From Betaproteobacteria bacterium (GTDB lineage: Bacteria > Pseudomonadota > Gammaproteobacteria > Burkholderiales > Burkholderiaceae_C), in contig RGEP01000120.1 of the NCBI GenBank assembly GCA_009918225.1, positions 1-5,700 of the forward strand: a stretch of 5,700 nt of DNA. Direction: 5' to 3'. Numbering within the stretch: position 1 is the first letter of the stretch; every line of letters starts with the position of its first letter. Below, one piece after another: positions 1 to 5,700 of this stretch. The notes below the pieces were generated by a model. That model saw only the letters and a list, made by a program, of their open reading frames with translations. It made no database searches and was not told where the DNA came from. A program made the position numbers and the translations under genes.

Positions 1-1
1 G

Positions 2-286
2 ATCAAGCCCGGCGCGGTGCGCATCGAGCGGGCCGACAACGGCGAAGAAGAGTTCGTCTTTGTGGCCGGCGGCATCCTGGAGGTGCAACCCAACCGCGTC
101 ACGGTGTTGGCCGACACCGCCATTCGGGGCCATGACCTGGACGAAGCCAAGGCCAACGAAGCCAAGAAGCACGCCGAAGAGATGATGAAGAGCGCCAAGA
201 GCGACATCGACTTCGCCGCCGCACAAAGCGAGTTCGCCGCGATGGCCGCCCAGCTGGCGGCCATCCGCAAGTTCCGCAAGAAGTAA
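2..286 (+). CDS. atpC: ATP synthase F1 epsilon subunit, C-terminal part (5' truncated by window edge)
   Basis: The reading frame is open from base 2 and gives 94 residues before TAA at 284-286. The family is usually near 140 residues, so roughly the first 45 are outside the window. The visible part has the end of the N-terminal beta-sandwich, with the hallmark run GGILEVQPNRVTVLADTAIR, followed by an alanine- and lysine-rich helical hairpin that starts at the LDEAKANEAKK stretch. Epsilon sits in the central stalk of the membrane-bound F1Fo ATP synthase, couples rotation to catalysis, and can inhibit ATP hydrolysis through the C-terminal helices. It is normally the last gene of atpIBEFHAGDC, and the strong terminator just downstream fits that. 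An internal GTG at 17 is not the true start, because the conserved frame continues upstream of it. Identification is secure; only the 5' end is missing. Confidence 0.97.
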   Translation: MKPGAVRIERADNGEEEFVFVAGGILEVQPNRVTVLADTAIRGHDLDEAKANEAKKHAEEMMKSAKSDIDFAAAQSEFAAMAAQLAAIRKFRKK

Positions 287-308
287 GCCCGGCGCTGCTC
301 CCACCCCG

Positions 309-348
309 ACGCCCACCCGGCCCGCGCCTGGTGGGCGTTGTTCTTTTT
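309..348 (+). terminator. Intrinsic terminator after atpC
   Basis: A perfect 9-bp inverted repeat, ACGCCCACC at 309-317 and GGTGGGCGT at 330-338, can extend inward past one C/T mismatch by three more pairs (319-321 with 326-328). It is followed directly by a T-rich run, TTGTTCTTTTT at 338-348. It begins 23 bases after the atpC stop, so it most likely ends the atp operon transcript and separates it from hemE. Confidence 0.9.
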
Positions 349-395
349 GCGCGTCAATCCGGGCTGTCAACTCTGGCGAACACGGCGCTGCCGTC

Positions 396-416
396 GATAA
401 TGCACAGCGAGGAGAG
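396..416 (+). promoter_or_regulatory. Possible hemE promoter -10 element and ribosome binding site
   Basis: GATAAT at 396-401 matches the sigma-70 -10 consensus at five of six positions. No convincing -35 hexamer lies 16-18 bases upstream. A strong purine-rich Shine-Dalgarno sequence, GAGGAGAG at 409-416, lies six bases before the hemE ATG at 423. Because the atp terminator lies just upstream, hemE needs its own promoter, which makes the -10 call plausible. The ribosome binding site is clear; the promoter is an inference. Confidence 0.45.
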
Positions 417-422
417 AAGTCC

Positions 423-1529
423 ATGAGCCCAACGGCCTACGCCAACGACCAGTTCCTGCGCGCCTGCCTGCGCCAGCCCACCGACCACACCCCCGTGTGG
501 CTGATGCGCCAAGCCGGGCGCTACCTGCCCGAATACAACGCCACGCGCGCGCGGGCCGGCAGCTTCATGGGGCTGGCCACCAGCCCCGACTTCGCCACCG
601 AGGTGACGCTGCAACCCCTGGACCGCTACCCGCTGGACGCGGCCATCCTGTTCTCCGACATCCTGACCGTTCCCGACGCCATGGGCCTGGGGCTGAGCTT
701 TGCCGCGGGTGAAGGCCCGCGATTTGCCAAGACGGTGCGTGAGGAAGCGGACGTGGCGGCCTTGCGGGTGCCCGACCTGGACAAGCTGCGCTATGTGTTC
801 GATGCGGTGGCGTCCATCCGCCGCGCCCTGACGCTGCCCGACGGCCGCAGCCGCGTGCCCTTGATTGGGTTTTCGGGCAGCCCCTGGACGCTGGCCTGCT
901 ACATGGTGGAGGGCGCAGGCAGCGACGACTACCGGCATGTGAAGAGCCTGATGTACCGCCGCCCCGACCTGATGCACCGAATCTTGGACATCAATGCCCA
1001 GGCGGTGACGGCCTACCTCAATGCCCAGATCGAAGCCGGTGCCCAAGCGGTGATGGTGTTCGACAGCTGGGGGGGCGTGTTGGCTGATGGGGCCTTCCAG
1101 GCCTTCAGCCAGGCCTATACCCACCGGGTGGTGCAGGGCCTCAAGCGCGAGCACCAGGGCCAACGCATTCCCAGCATCGTGTTCACCAAGGGCGGTGGCC
1201 AATGGCTGGAGGGCATTGCCGCCTGCGGCGCCGACGTGGTGGGCCTGGACTGGACCACCAGCCTGACGGCGGCCCGCGCAAGGGTGGCGGATCGGGTGGC
1301 CCTGCAGGGCAACATCGACCCGATGGTGCTGTTTGGCGGTGAGGCTGCGGTGCGCGCTGAGGTGCGCCGCACCTTGGATGCTTTCGGCTCGCCGCAGCGT
1401 GCCGATGGTGGATGGGGCGGACATGTCCTGAACCTCGGACATGGATTGAACCAGCACACCCCGCCGGACGCGGTGGCCGCGCTGGTGGATGAAGCCCATG
1501 CCTATTCGCGCAAAAGCCGATCGACCTGA
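423..1529 (+). CDS. hemE: Uroporphyrinogen decarboxylase
   Basis: HemE removes the four acetate carboxyl groups of uroporphyrinogen III to give coproporphyrinogen III in haem synthesis. It is a cofactor-free cytosolic enzyme that acts as a homodimer. The 368-residue product is full length for the family (about 350-370). Signature 1, PVWLMRQAGR, is at residues 24-33 and carries the substrate-binding Arg29 and Arg33. Asp79 in the FSDIL stretch is the catalytic aspartate that contacts the pyrrole nitrogens. Signature 2, GFSGSPWTLACYMVEG, is at 149-164 with Tyr160. Ser215 in FDSWGG and His340 in NLGHGL complete the known active site. No key residue is missing. The ATG at 423 has a strong Shine-Dalgarno sequence at 409-416 and is the natural start. 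An open 381-codon frame on the opposite strand is a high-GC shadow. The gene appears to be transcribed alone, between the atp terminator and a 345-base gap. Confidence 0.98.
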   Translation: MSPTAYANDQFLRACLRQPTDHTPVWLMRQAGRYLPEYNATRARAGSFMGLATSPDFATEVTLQPLDRYPLDAAILFSDILTVPDAMGLGLSFAAGEGPRFAKTVREEADVAALRVPDLDKLRYVFDAVASIRRALTLPDGRSRVPLIGFSGSPWTLACYMVEGAGSDDYRHVKSLMYRRPDLMHRILDINAQAVTAYLNAQIEAGAQAVMVFDSWGGVLADGAFQAFSQAYTHRVVQGLKREHQGQRIPSIVFTKGGGQWLEGIAACGADVVGLDWTTSLTAARARVADRVALQGNIDPMVLFGGEAAVRAEVRRTLDAFGSPQRADGGWGGHVLNLGHGLNQHTPPDAVAALVDEAHAYSRKSRST

Positions 1530-1596
1530 GCCTCATGTGTGCGCTCACTCGCGCTCAAAACTCGGTTGATTCGCACCCTCATCGCCCGTGACGTTT

Positions 1597-1633
1597 GACC
1601 GGCCCGGGGCTGGTCTTCAGGGGACTTATCCCC
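1597..1633 (+). other. Two adjacent hairpins downstream of hemE, possible transcript end
   Basis: The first hairpin pairs 1597-1604 with 1608-1615 (GACCGGCC with GGCTGGTC, one G-U pair, 3-base loop). The second is GGGGA-CTTA-TCCCC at 1620-1633, with a 5-bp stem and a 4-base loop. They are separated by only four bases and begin 68 bases after the hemE stop. Neither is followed by a T-run, so this is not a standard intrinsic terminator. They could protect the 3' end of the mRNA or form part of an operator. Confidence 0.3.
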
Positions 1634-1713
1634 AAAGCGGTGCAAGCGGTACTTGGCTTCACTTGCAGCTGCATTTGGCTTGAGAAACATCAAAACTTTT
1701 TTCCAAGTGCTTG

Positions 1714-1729
1714 ATTCTTCGAAAAGAAT
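1714..1729. repeat. Inverted repeat in the AT-rich island
   Basis: ATTCTT at 1714-1719 and AAGAAT at 1724-1729 form a perfect 6-bp inverted repeat around the 4-base centre CGAA. The core TTCGAA at 1718-1723 is itself palindromic. It sits at the right end of the AT-rich stretch 1681-1730, which also contains the run CTTTTTT at 1696-1702. Its role is unknown; it could be a protein-binding site or a chance structure. Confidence 0.4.
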
Positions 1730-1802
1730 TCGACTGCCTCCGGATGAGGCAGCTCAAGCCGGCGCAAAGCAAAATCAGGCACTTGGCGCATCCATCGTCA
1801 GC

Positions 1803-1837
1803 TTGTCCCCAAACTTGTCCACAGAATTCGTGGGTAA
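1803..1837 (+). promoter_or_regulatory. DnaA-box-like repeat cluster upstream of priA
   Basis: Two direct copies of a CTTGTCCMCA motif lie 12 bases apart. They give TTGTCCCCA at 1803-1811 and TTGTCCACA at 1815-1823, which differ from the E. coli-type DnaA box TTATCCACA at two positions and one position respectively. A weaker inverted copy, TTACCCACG on the minus strand, covers 1829-1837. A further related 9-mer, TTATCCCCA, is upstream at 1626-1634. The cluster ends 38 bases before the priA start, a position suited to regulating priA. The matches are seen directly; DnaA binding is inferred and unproven. Confidence 0.4.
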
Positions 1838-1874
1838 GCCGTAAAACACCAAACGAATCAAGACCTTACTTGCC

Positions 1875-4079
1875 GTGGCTCAGGACTTGGATTCGTCAGC
1901 CGGTGTAAGCCCTCCGAACAGCGCCGCGACCCTGTTGACACCGGTGGTGGTGGACCTGCCCCACCACAGCGGGCTGGGCGGGGCGCTGAGTTATCGACAC
2001 ACGGGGCCCCTGCCTGCCGGTACCCTGGTGCAGGTGCCCTTGGGACGCCGAGAGGTGCTGGGCATCGTGTGGGATGCACCGCGCGAGGCCGCCGATACGG
2101 TGGAGCCCGAAGCCTGTAAACCGGTGGGCGCGGTGCTGGACCTGCCGCCCTTGAGCGATCACTGGCGCGCCTTGGTCAGCTTTGCCGCTGACTACTACCG
2201 ACGGGGCCTGGGCGAGTTGGCCTTGTCGGTGTTGCCGCCGGAGCTGCGAAAGGCCACGCCGGCGGCCTTGGCGCGGCGCAGTGCGCGCCTGGCCCGCGCG
2301 CCCTCGCCTGGGCCGGTGGCGCCCAGCGCCCTGCCACCGCTCACCCCTGAACAGTCGGCTGTCTTGCAGGACCTCGTGGGGCTCACCGCGGTGCAACGCC
2401 CGGGTGACGAGCAGACCGCTTCGGCGGGCCGCCCTCGGCGTGGCGCAGCGCCCACGCCGGTGCTCTTGCACGGGGTGACGGGCAGCGGCAAGACCGAGGT
2501 GTATCTGCGCCTGGCCCAAGAGGCCTTGGCCCAAGGCCGTCAGGTGCTGGTGATGGTGCCCGAAATCAACCTCACCCCTCAGCTGGAGGCGCGGCTGCGC
2601 GAGCGCTTTGCTTGCCATACGCTGGTCACCTTGCACAGCGGCCTGACCCCGGCGCAAAGGGTCAACCATTGGCTGCAGGCCCACTTGGGCCAGGCCGACC
2701 TGCTGTTGGGCACGCGGCTGTCGGTGATGGCGTCCCTGCCGCGCCTGGGGCTCATCGTGGTCGATGAAGAACACGATCCGTCCTACAAGCAGCAAGAGGG
2801 TGCACGCTATTCCGCCCGTGACCTGGCGGTGTACCGAGCCCACTTGGAAGGGCTGCCGGTGATCCTGGGTTCGGCCACGCCGTCGCTGGAGTCGTGGCGC
2901 CACGCGCAACAGGGACGCTACCGCCTCTTGCGCATGCCCAGCCGGGTGGGCGATGGGGCCCTGCCTCAAGTGGACCTGGTGGACCTGAACCTGCAGCCCC
3001 GCAGCGTGGTCTCTGGCGCCGGGGGCAGCCTGTTGTCAACCGCCCTGGTGGCGGCTGTGCAAGAGCGCATTGACCGCGGTGAGCAAAGCCTGTTGCTGCT
3101 CAACCGCCGGGGCTATGCGCCGGTTCTGCACTGCGGTGCTTGTGGGTGGAAGAGCGAGTGTCCGCACTGCAGCGCCTGGCGGGTGTTTCACAAGGTGGAC
3201 CGCAGCCTGCGTTGCCACCACTGCGGTGCCGGCGAGCGCGTGCCCCGGGCCTGCCCGGCTTGCGGCAACCTGGACCTGTCGGCCATCGGACGCGGCACAG
3301 AGCGGCTGGAAGAACAGCTCTTGCCGCTGTTGCGTGGCCGCGATGGCGGACCACCGCGCCTGTTGCGCATCGATGCCGACACCACCCGCCGCGCGGGCTC
3401 GCTGCAAAGCCAACTCGCACAGGTGCACGAGGGCGATGTGGAGGTGCTGGTGGGCACCCAAATGGTGGCCAAGGGGCACGACTTTCGCCGGATCACCCTG
3501 GTGGCTGCTGTGAACCCCGACGGCGCGCTGTTCAGCAGCGACTTTCGGGCACCCGAACGCTTGTTCGCCTTGTTGATGCAGGCCGCCGGCCGTGCGGGAC
3601 GAGACGCGCAACAAGCTGCCCGCAGCCGGATGTTGGTGCAAACCGCCTTTCCCACCCACCCCTTGGTGCAGGCCCTGCGGCAACACGACTACGAGGCTTT
3701 TGCCGCCTCGCAACTGCAGGAGCGCGAGGCGGTGGGGCTGCCGCCCTACAGCCACCTGGCGGTGCTGCGGGTAGAGGCGCGCAGCATCGAAGCCGCGCAG
3801 GCCTTCATGGCCGAAGCGGGTGCCGCCGCGCAAGCCACGCTGCAGCTGCTGCAGGCTCAGCAGTTCCTGTCGGCCGGCGAGCTCACGCTGTACCCCGCTG
3901 TGCCGGCGCCCATGGCGCGGGTGGCCGACCTGGAGCGTTGGCAGATGCTCCTGGAGTCGGCTTCACGCCCGGCCCTGCAAGCCTTGCTGCGGCAGTGGTC
4001 GCCGCAACTTCTGGCCTTGAGGGAGCACCACCGTGCGGTGGTCCGCTGGGCCCTGGATGTGGACCCGCTGAGCCTTTAG
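1875..4079 (+). CDS. priA: Primosomal protein N', replication-restart helicase PriA
   Basis: PriA recognises stalled or collapsed replication forks, unwinds DNA 3' to 5' with ATP, and starts reloading of the replicative helicase. The 734-residue product matches the usual length (732 in E. coli). The N-terminal fork-binding domain begins near residue 22 and is followed by a winged-helix region. Superfamily 2 helicase motifs are complete: Walker A GVTGSGKTE at 200-208, the DEEH box at 297-300, GSATPS at 332-337, VGTQMVAKGHDF at 526-537 and QAAGRAGR at 569-576. The zinc-binding module is intact, with Cys420, 423, 429, 432, 447, 450, 460 and 463. A low-complexity Arg/Ala/Pro/Gly-rich stretch at about 172-194 looks like an expanded linker before Walker A. 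The start is GTG: an in-frame stop at 1842-1844 and no earlier start codon make 1875 the first possible one, but no Shine-Dalgarno sequence is visible, so a slightly later start such as TTG at 1887 remains possible. Confidence 0.97.
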   Translation: MAQDLDSSAGVSPPNSAATLLTPVVVDLPHHSGLGGALSYRHTGPLPAGTLVQVPLGRREVLGIVWDAPREAADTVEPEACKPVGAVLDLPPLSDHWRALVSFAADYYRRGLGELALSVLPPELRKATPAALARRSARLARAPSPGPVAPSALPPLTPEQSAVLQDLVGLTAVQRPGDEQTASAGRPRRGAAPTPVLLHGVTGSGKTEVYLRLAQEALAQGRQVLVMVPEINLTPQLEARLRERFACHTLVTLHSGLTPAQRVNHWLQAHLGQADLLLGTRLSVMASLPRLGLIVVDEEHDPSYKQQEGARYSARDLAVYRAHLEGLPVILGSATPSLESWRHAQQGRYRLLRMPSRVGDGALPQVDLVDLNLQPRSVVSGAGGSLLSTALVAAVQERIDRGEQSLLLLNRRGYAPVLHCGACGWKSECPHCSAWRVFHKVDRSLRCHHCGAGERVPRACPACGNLDLSAIGRGTERLEEQLLPLLRGRDGGPPRLLRIDADTTRRAGSLQSQLAQVHEGDVEVLVGTQMVAKGHDFRRITLVAAVNPDGALFSSDFRAPERLFALLMQAAGRAGRDAQQAARSRMLVQTAFPTHPLVQALRQHDYEAFAASQLQEREAVGLPPYSHLAVLRVEARSIEAAQAFMAEAGAAAQATLQLLQAQQFLSAGELTLYPAVPAPMARVADLERWQMLLESASRPALQALLRQWSPQLLALREHHRAVVRWALDVDPLSL

Positions 4080-4086
4080 AGCCGCT

Positions 4087-5070
4087 TCAGCGCAGGGGCT
4101 GCACGCCAAAGCCCCAGGCCCATAGCGTGAAGGTGATGAAGGCCAGGGTGGTCGAGCCCATGATGATGCGCGCCACCAGGCCATTGTTCGCCCCGTAGCG
4201 TTCGGCCAGCATGGACACATTGCTGGCGCTGGGCAAGGCCGCCATGAGCGTGATCGCGGTGATCGACAGGTCGGTCAAGGGGGCGCCCAGGGCGCGGGCT
4301 GCTTGGCAGCCCGACCACACCAGCAGCGGATGCATCAAGAGCTTGATGCCCACCACACTCAGCAGCAGAGGCGCCGAGGACGGTTCAGCGCTTGGCCCAC
4401 CAGCCGAGGACACCCGCGAGCGGAACAGCACCGCGCCAATGGTGAACAAGGCCACGGGGCTGGCGGCATCAGCGAGCATGCCCACGGCCTTGTCCAGCGG
4501 GCCCCACAGCCCCAGGTTCAGGGCCGACAAGGCGCCGCCCAAGGCGATGGACCAGGGCAAGGGGTTCATCAAAGGCGCCTTGAGGGAAGCCAGAAAGGCT
4601 GAACCTGCTCCGCCACGCGCTGCATGGCCGCCTTGGGCCAGGGCCAAGCACGCCGACGTGGTCAGCATCATGTCCAGCAGCATGGTGCAGATCACTGGGC
4701 CTGCTGCCGCCGGGCCCAGAAGGGCCACCAACAAGGGCACGCCAATGAAGCCTGAGTTCGGGAAGGCCGCCACGAGGGCAGCGAAGGCGGCGTCGCGCCT
4801 CGGGGCGCCCAAGAGATGCCCCAAACCGAGCACACCGGCCACCACCAGCACGGCCACCGCCAGGTACAGGCTGCTGACCACCGGGTCGAGCAACTGGGCC
4901 AGCGGGGTGTTCATGCCAAACCGCAGCAGCATGCAGGGCAGGGCAAAGAACAGCACAAAGGTGTTCAGGCCTGGAATGGCGGCCAGCGGCAGCCAAGCGC
5001 GCTGTGCCGCCCAGTACCCCGCCAGGATCAGCGCAAAGAAGGGAACGGTGACGGCCAGGATCGCCTGCAT
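4087..5070 (-). CDS. AEC-family (auxin efflux carrier/malonate-type) transporter
   Basis: The 327-residue product is a very hydrophobic integral membrane protein with about ten predicted transmembrane segments and a central hydrophilic loop at roughly 217-232. This fits the AEC family, which is usually 300-330 residues. Family-like motifs are visible: NTFVLFFALP at 36-45, FPNSGFIGVPL at 103-113, ASPVALFTIGAVL at 203-215 and LPSASNVSMLAERYG at 279-293. Bacterial members are assigned to uptake or efflux of small organic acids such as malonate or malate, but the substrate cannot be told here. The start was set at ATG 5068-5070 because the first transmembrane helix begins immediately there. The frame stays open to a GTG at 5124, which would add 18 polar residues unlike the family. 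Neither start has a good Shine-Dalgarno sequence. The stop lies seven bases from the end of priA on the opposite strand. An open 421-codon frame running antisense is a composition shadow. Confidence 0.87.
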   Translation of the reverse strand: MQAILAVTVPFFALILAGYWAAQRAWLPLAAIPGLNTFVLFFALPCMLLRFGMNTPLAQLLDPVVSSLYLAVAVLVVAGVLGLGHLLGAPRRDAAFAALVAAFPNSGFIGVPLLVALLGPAAAGPVICTMLLDMMLTTSACLALAQGGHAARGGAGSAFLASLKAPLMNPLPWSIALGGALSALNLGLWGPLDKAVGMLADAASPVALFTIGAVLFRSRVSSAGGPSAEPSSAPLLLSVVGIKLLMHPLLVWSGCQAARALGAPLTDLSITAITLMAALPSASNVSMLAERYGANNGLVARIIMGSTTLAFITFTLWAWGFGVQPLR

Positions 5071-5213
5071 GGAGCTGCAGTATCGCCCGGTGGCAGCCCA
5101 TCCCCGCGGATTGCGGCCCGTCACGTGGCGGTGCGGTTCTGTCGCCTGCCCCGTGCGCGGGACCCCGGCTGGCCTGAAAATCGCGCCGTCATTGATTTGG
5201 AAGGTTGCAGCAC
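5071..5213. promoter_or_regulatory. Divergent intergenic region between the AEC transporter and sppA
   Basis: These 143 bases should hold the promoters of both divergent genes. For sppA, a ribosome binding site GGAAGG at 5199-5204 is well placed nine bases before ATG 5214, and GAAAAT at 5176-5181 is a possible weak -10 element with no clear -35. For the transporter, the minus-strand hexamer GATACT (5084 to 5079) resembles a -10 element about eight bases before its ATG, again without a clear -35. Only the sppA ribosome binding site is reasonably firm. Confidence 0.4.
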
Positions 5214-5700
5214 ATGTCGGACGAAACCCCCTCCACCACAGGCGCCACCCCGGCCCCGGCGCGCTGGCGCCGCCTCTTGTCGGGCGTTGGGCGCGCCCTG
5301 GACGCCCTGCAAACCGGCATCAAGCGCCTGTTGTTGCTCTTGGCCATCGGCGGTGCGGTGGCCGGCGCCATCACGGGCATCCAACTGTCTCGACCCCCGG
5401 CCCTGAAAGACCAAACGGTGCTGGTGCTGGACCTCAAGGGCGCCCTGCGCGAGCAGGCTGCCGGCAGCACACGTGACAGCCTGTTGGCCCAGGCGCAGGG
5501 CCAGGAGCCGCAGCAGCTGCGCTTGCGTGATGTGTTGGCGGCCTTGGACCATGCCGGGCGCGACCCCAAGATTCGTGCGGTGATGCTCAAGCTCGACGAC
5601 TTCGGCAGCGCGGGTCTGTCTTCACTGCGCGAAGTGGCTTCTGCGCTGGAGCGCTTCAAGGCTTCCGGCAAACCGGTGGTGGCCTGGGGCTACAGCTGGG
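5214..5700 (+). CDS. sppA: Signal peptide peptidase SppA, S49 family, N-terminal part (3' truncated by window edge)
   Basis: The frame starts at ATG 5214 behind a good Shine-Dalgarno sequence (GGAAGG at 5199-5204) and stays open to the edge, giving 162 complete codons. A polar N-terminus with basic residues up to Lys37 is followed by one hydrophobic segment at about 38-57, which fits an inner-membrane anchor with the catalytic part in the periplasm. The S49 fold then begins: TVLVLDLKGALREQ at 68-81, a DVLAALDHAGRDPKIRAVML stretch at 106-125, the LKLDDFGSAGLSSLREV region at 125-141, and GKPVVAWGYSW at 152-162. These match the N-terminal region of the long, E. coli-type SppA (67K type), which clears cleaved signal peptides and membrane protein fragments with a Ser-Lys dyad. 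Both catalytic residues lie beyond the window, so activity cannot be judged. It is divergent from the AEC transporter, with no sign of a shared operon. Confidence 0.92.
   Translation, partial: MSDETPSTTGATPAPARWRRLLSGVGRALDALQTGIKRLLLLLAIGGAVAGAITGIQLSRPPALKDQTVLVLDLKGALREQAAGSTRDSLLAQAQGQEPQQLRLRDVLAALDHAGRDPKIRAVMLKLDDFGSAGLSSLREVASALERFKASGKPVVAWGYSW

Larger units (their letters stand above)
1530..1874. other. hemE-priA intergenic region (345 bases), no convincing gene
   Basis: Short open frames of about 63-65 codons exist here on both strands, but none has a Shine-Dalgarno sequence or a recognisable protein. The region has lower GC than its neighbours: bases 1681-1730 contain only 15 G/C in 50. 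It also holds two small hairpins near 1597-1633, a perfect 10-bp palindrome TGCAGCTGCA at 1664-1673, an inverted repeat at 1714-1729, and DnaA-box-like 9-mers at 1626, 1803, 1815 and (minus strand) 1829-1837. It must hold the 3' end of the hemE transcript and probably the priA promoter, although no clear -35/-10 pair is visible. Confidence 0.7.

Noticed and set aside
354..1499. 381-codon open frame antisense to hemE
   Set aside because: The sense strand encodes hemE with its active-site motifs intact. The antisense product is a His/Gln/Gly/Ala-rich composition product with no recognisable domain, as expected opposite a GC-biased gene.
1653..1844. 63-codon open frame in the hemE-priA gap, with similar short frames at 1711-1908 (+) and 1502-1693 (-)
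   Set aside because: The TTG-started frame at 1653 has no Shine-Dalgarno sequence, the products have no recognisable features, and they run through the repeat motifs. Nothing supports translation.
1896..2969. 357-codon open frame antisense to priA
   Set aside because: It overlaps the conserved N-terminal and helicase regions of priA; its product is low complexity, rich in Gln, Arg, His and Gly, with no known motif.
4027..4042. Hairpin ACCACC-GTGC-GGTGGT near the end of priA, as a possible terminator
   Set aside because: It lies inside the priA coding region, about 35 bases before the stop, and has no T-run after it. It is explained by the codons for His, Arg, Ala and Val residues near the C-terminus.
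3140..4198. 352-codon open frame in another forward frame of priA
   Set aside because: It covers the zinc-binding and C-terminal helicase motifs of priA, which are intact in the true frame. The alternative product is an Arg/Gly/Ala-rich shadow, and there is no sign of a frameshift in priA.
4211..5476. 421-codon open frame antisense to the AEC transporter and running into sppA in another frame
   Set aside because: Both the transporter and sppA are recognisable in other frames. This frame gives a Pro/Ala/Arg/Thr-rich product with no motif and no sensible start signal.
1..5700. Mobile element, CRISPR array, tRNA, rRNA, toxin-antitoxin or defence system
   Set aside because: No transposase or integrase motifs, terminal inverted repeats, regularly spaced repeats or RNA gene signatures were seen. 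The coding sequence is fully accounted for by housekeeping-type genes.

Overview
The window is ordinary chromosomal DNA from a high-GC proteobacterium. Protein sequence style, strong G/C preference at third codon positions, and the order atpC-hemE-priA all point to the Burkholderiales (Betaproteobacteria), probably Comamonadaceae or a near relative. The taxon is inferred from memory of the families, not from a search.

Layout: (1) bases 2-286 are the 3' end of atpC, the ATP synthase epsilon subunit and by gene order the likely last gene of the atp operon, closed by a strong intrinsic terminator at 309-348. (2) hemE, uroporphyrinogen decarboxylase, is at 423-1529 with a good ribosome binding site and a possible promoter. 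(3) A 345-base gap at 1530-1874 has no convincing gene. It holds two small hairpins, an AT-rich island (about 30% GC over 50 bases) and several DnaA-box-like 9-mers just ahead of priA. (4) priA, the replication-restart helicase, is at 1875-4079 and starts with GTG. (5) An AEC-family (auxin efflux carrier/malonate-type) permease lies on the minus strand at 4087-5070, tail to tail with priA and only 7 bases from it. (6) A 143-base divergent intergenic region follows. (7) The start of sppA, a signal peptide peptidase of the S49 family, begins at 5214 and runs off the right edge.

The genes are mostly independent housekeeping units: energy (AtpC), haem synthesis (HemE), replication restart (PriA), transport (AEC permease) and membrane protein quality control (SppA). 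Nothing suggests a mobile element, defence system, CRISPR array, tRNA or rRNA. No new system is evident in the coding content. The region most worth a second look is the hemE-priA intergenic DNA, where an AT-rich segment lies among DnaA-box-like repeats. hemE adjoins the replication origin in some alphaproteobacteria such as Caulobacter, but nothing here shows origin function.
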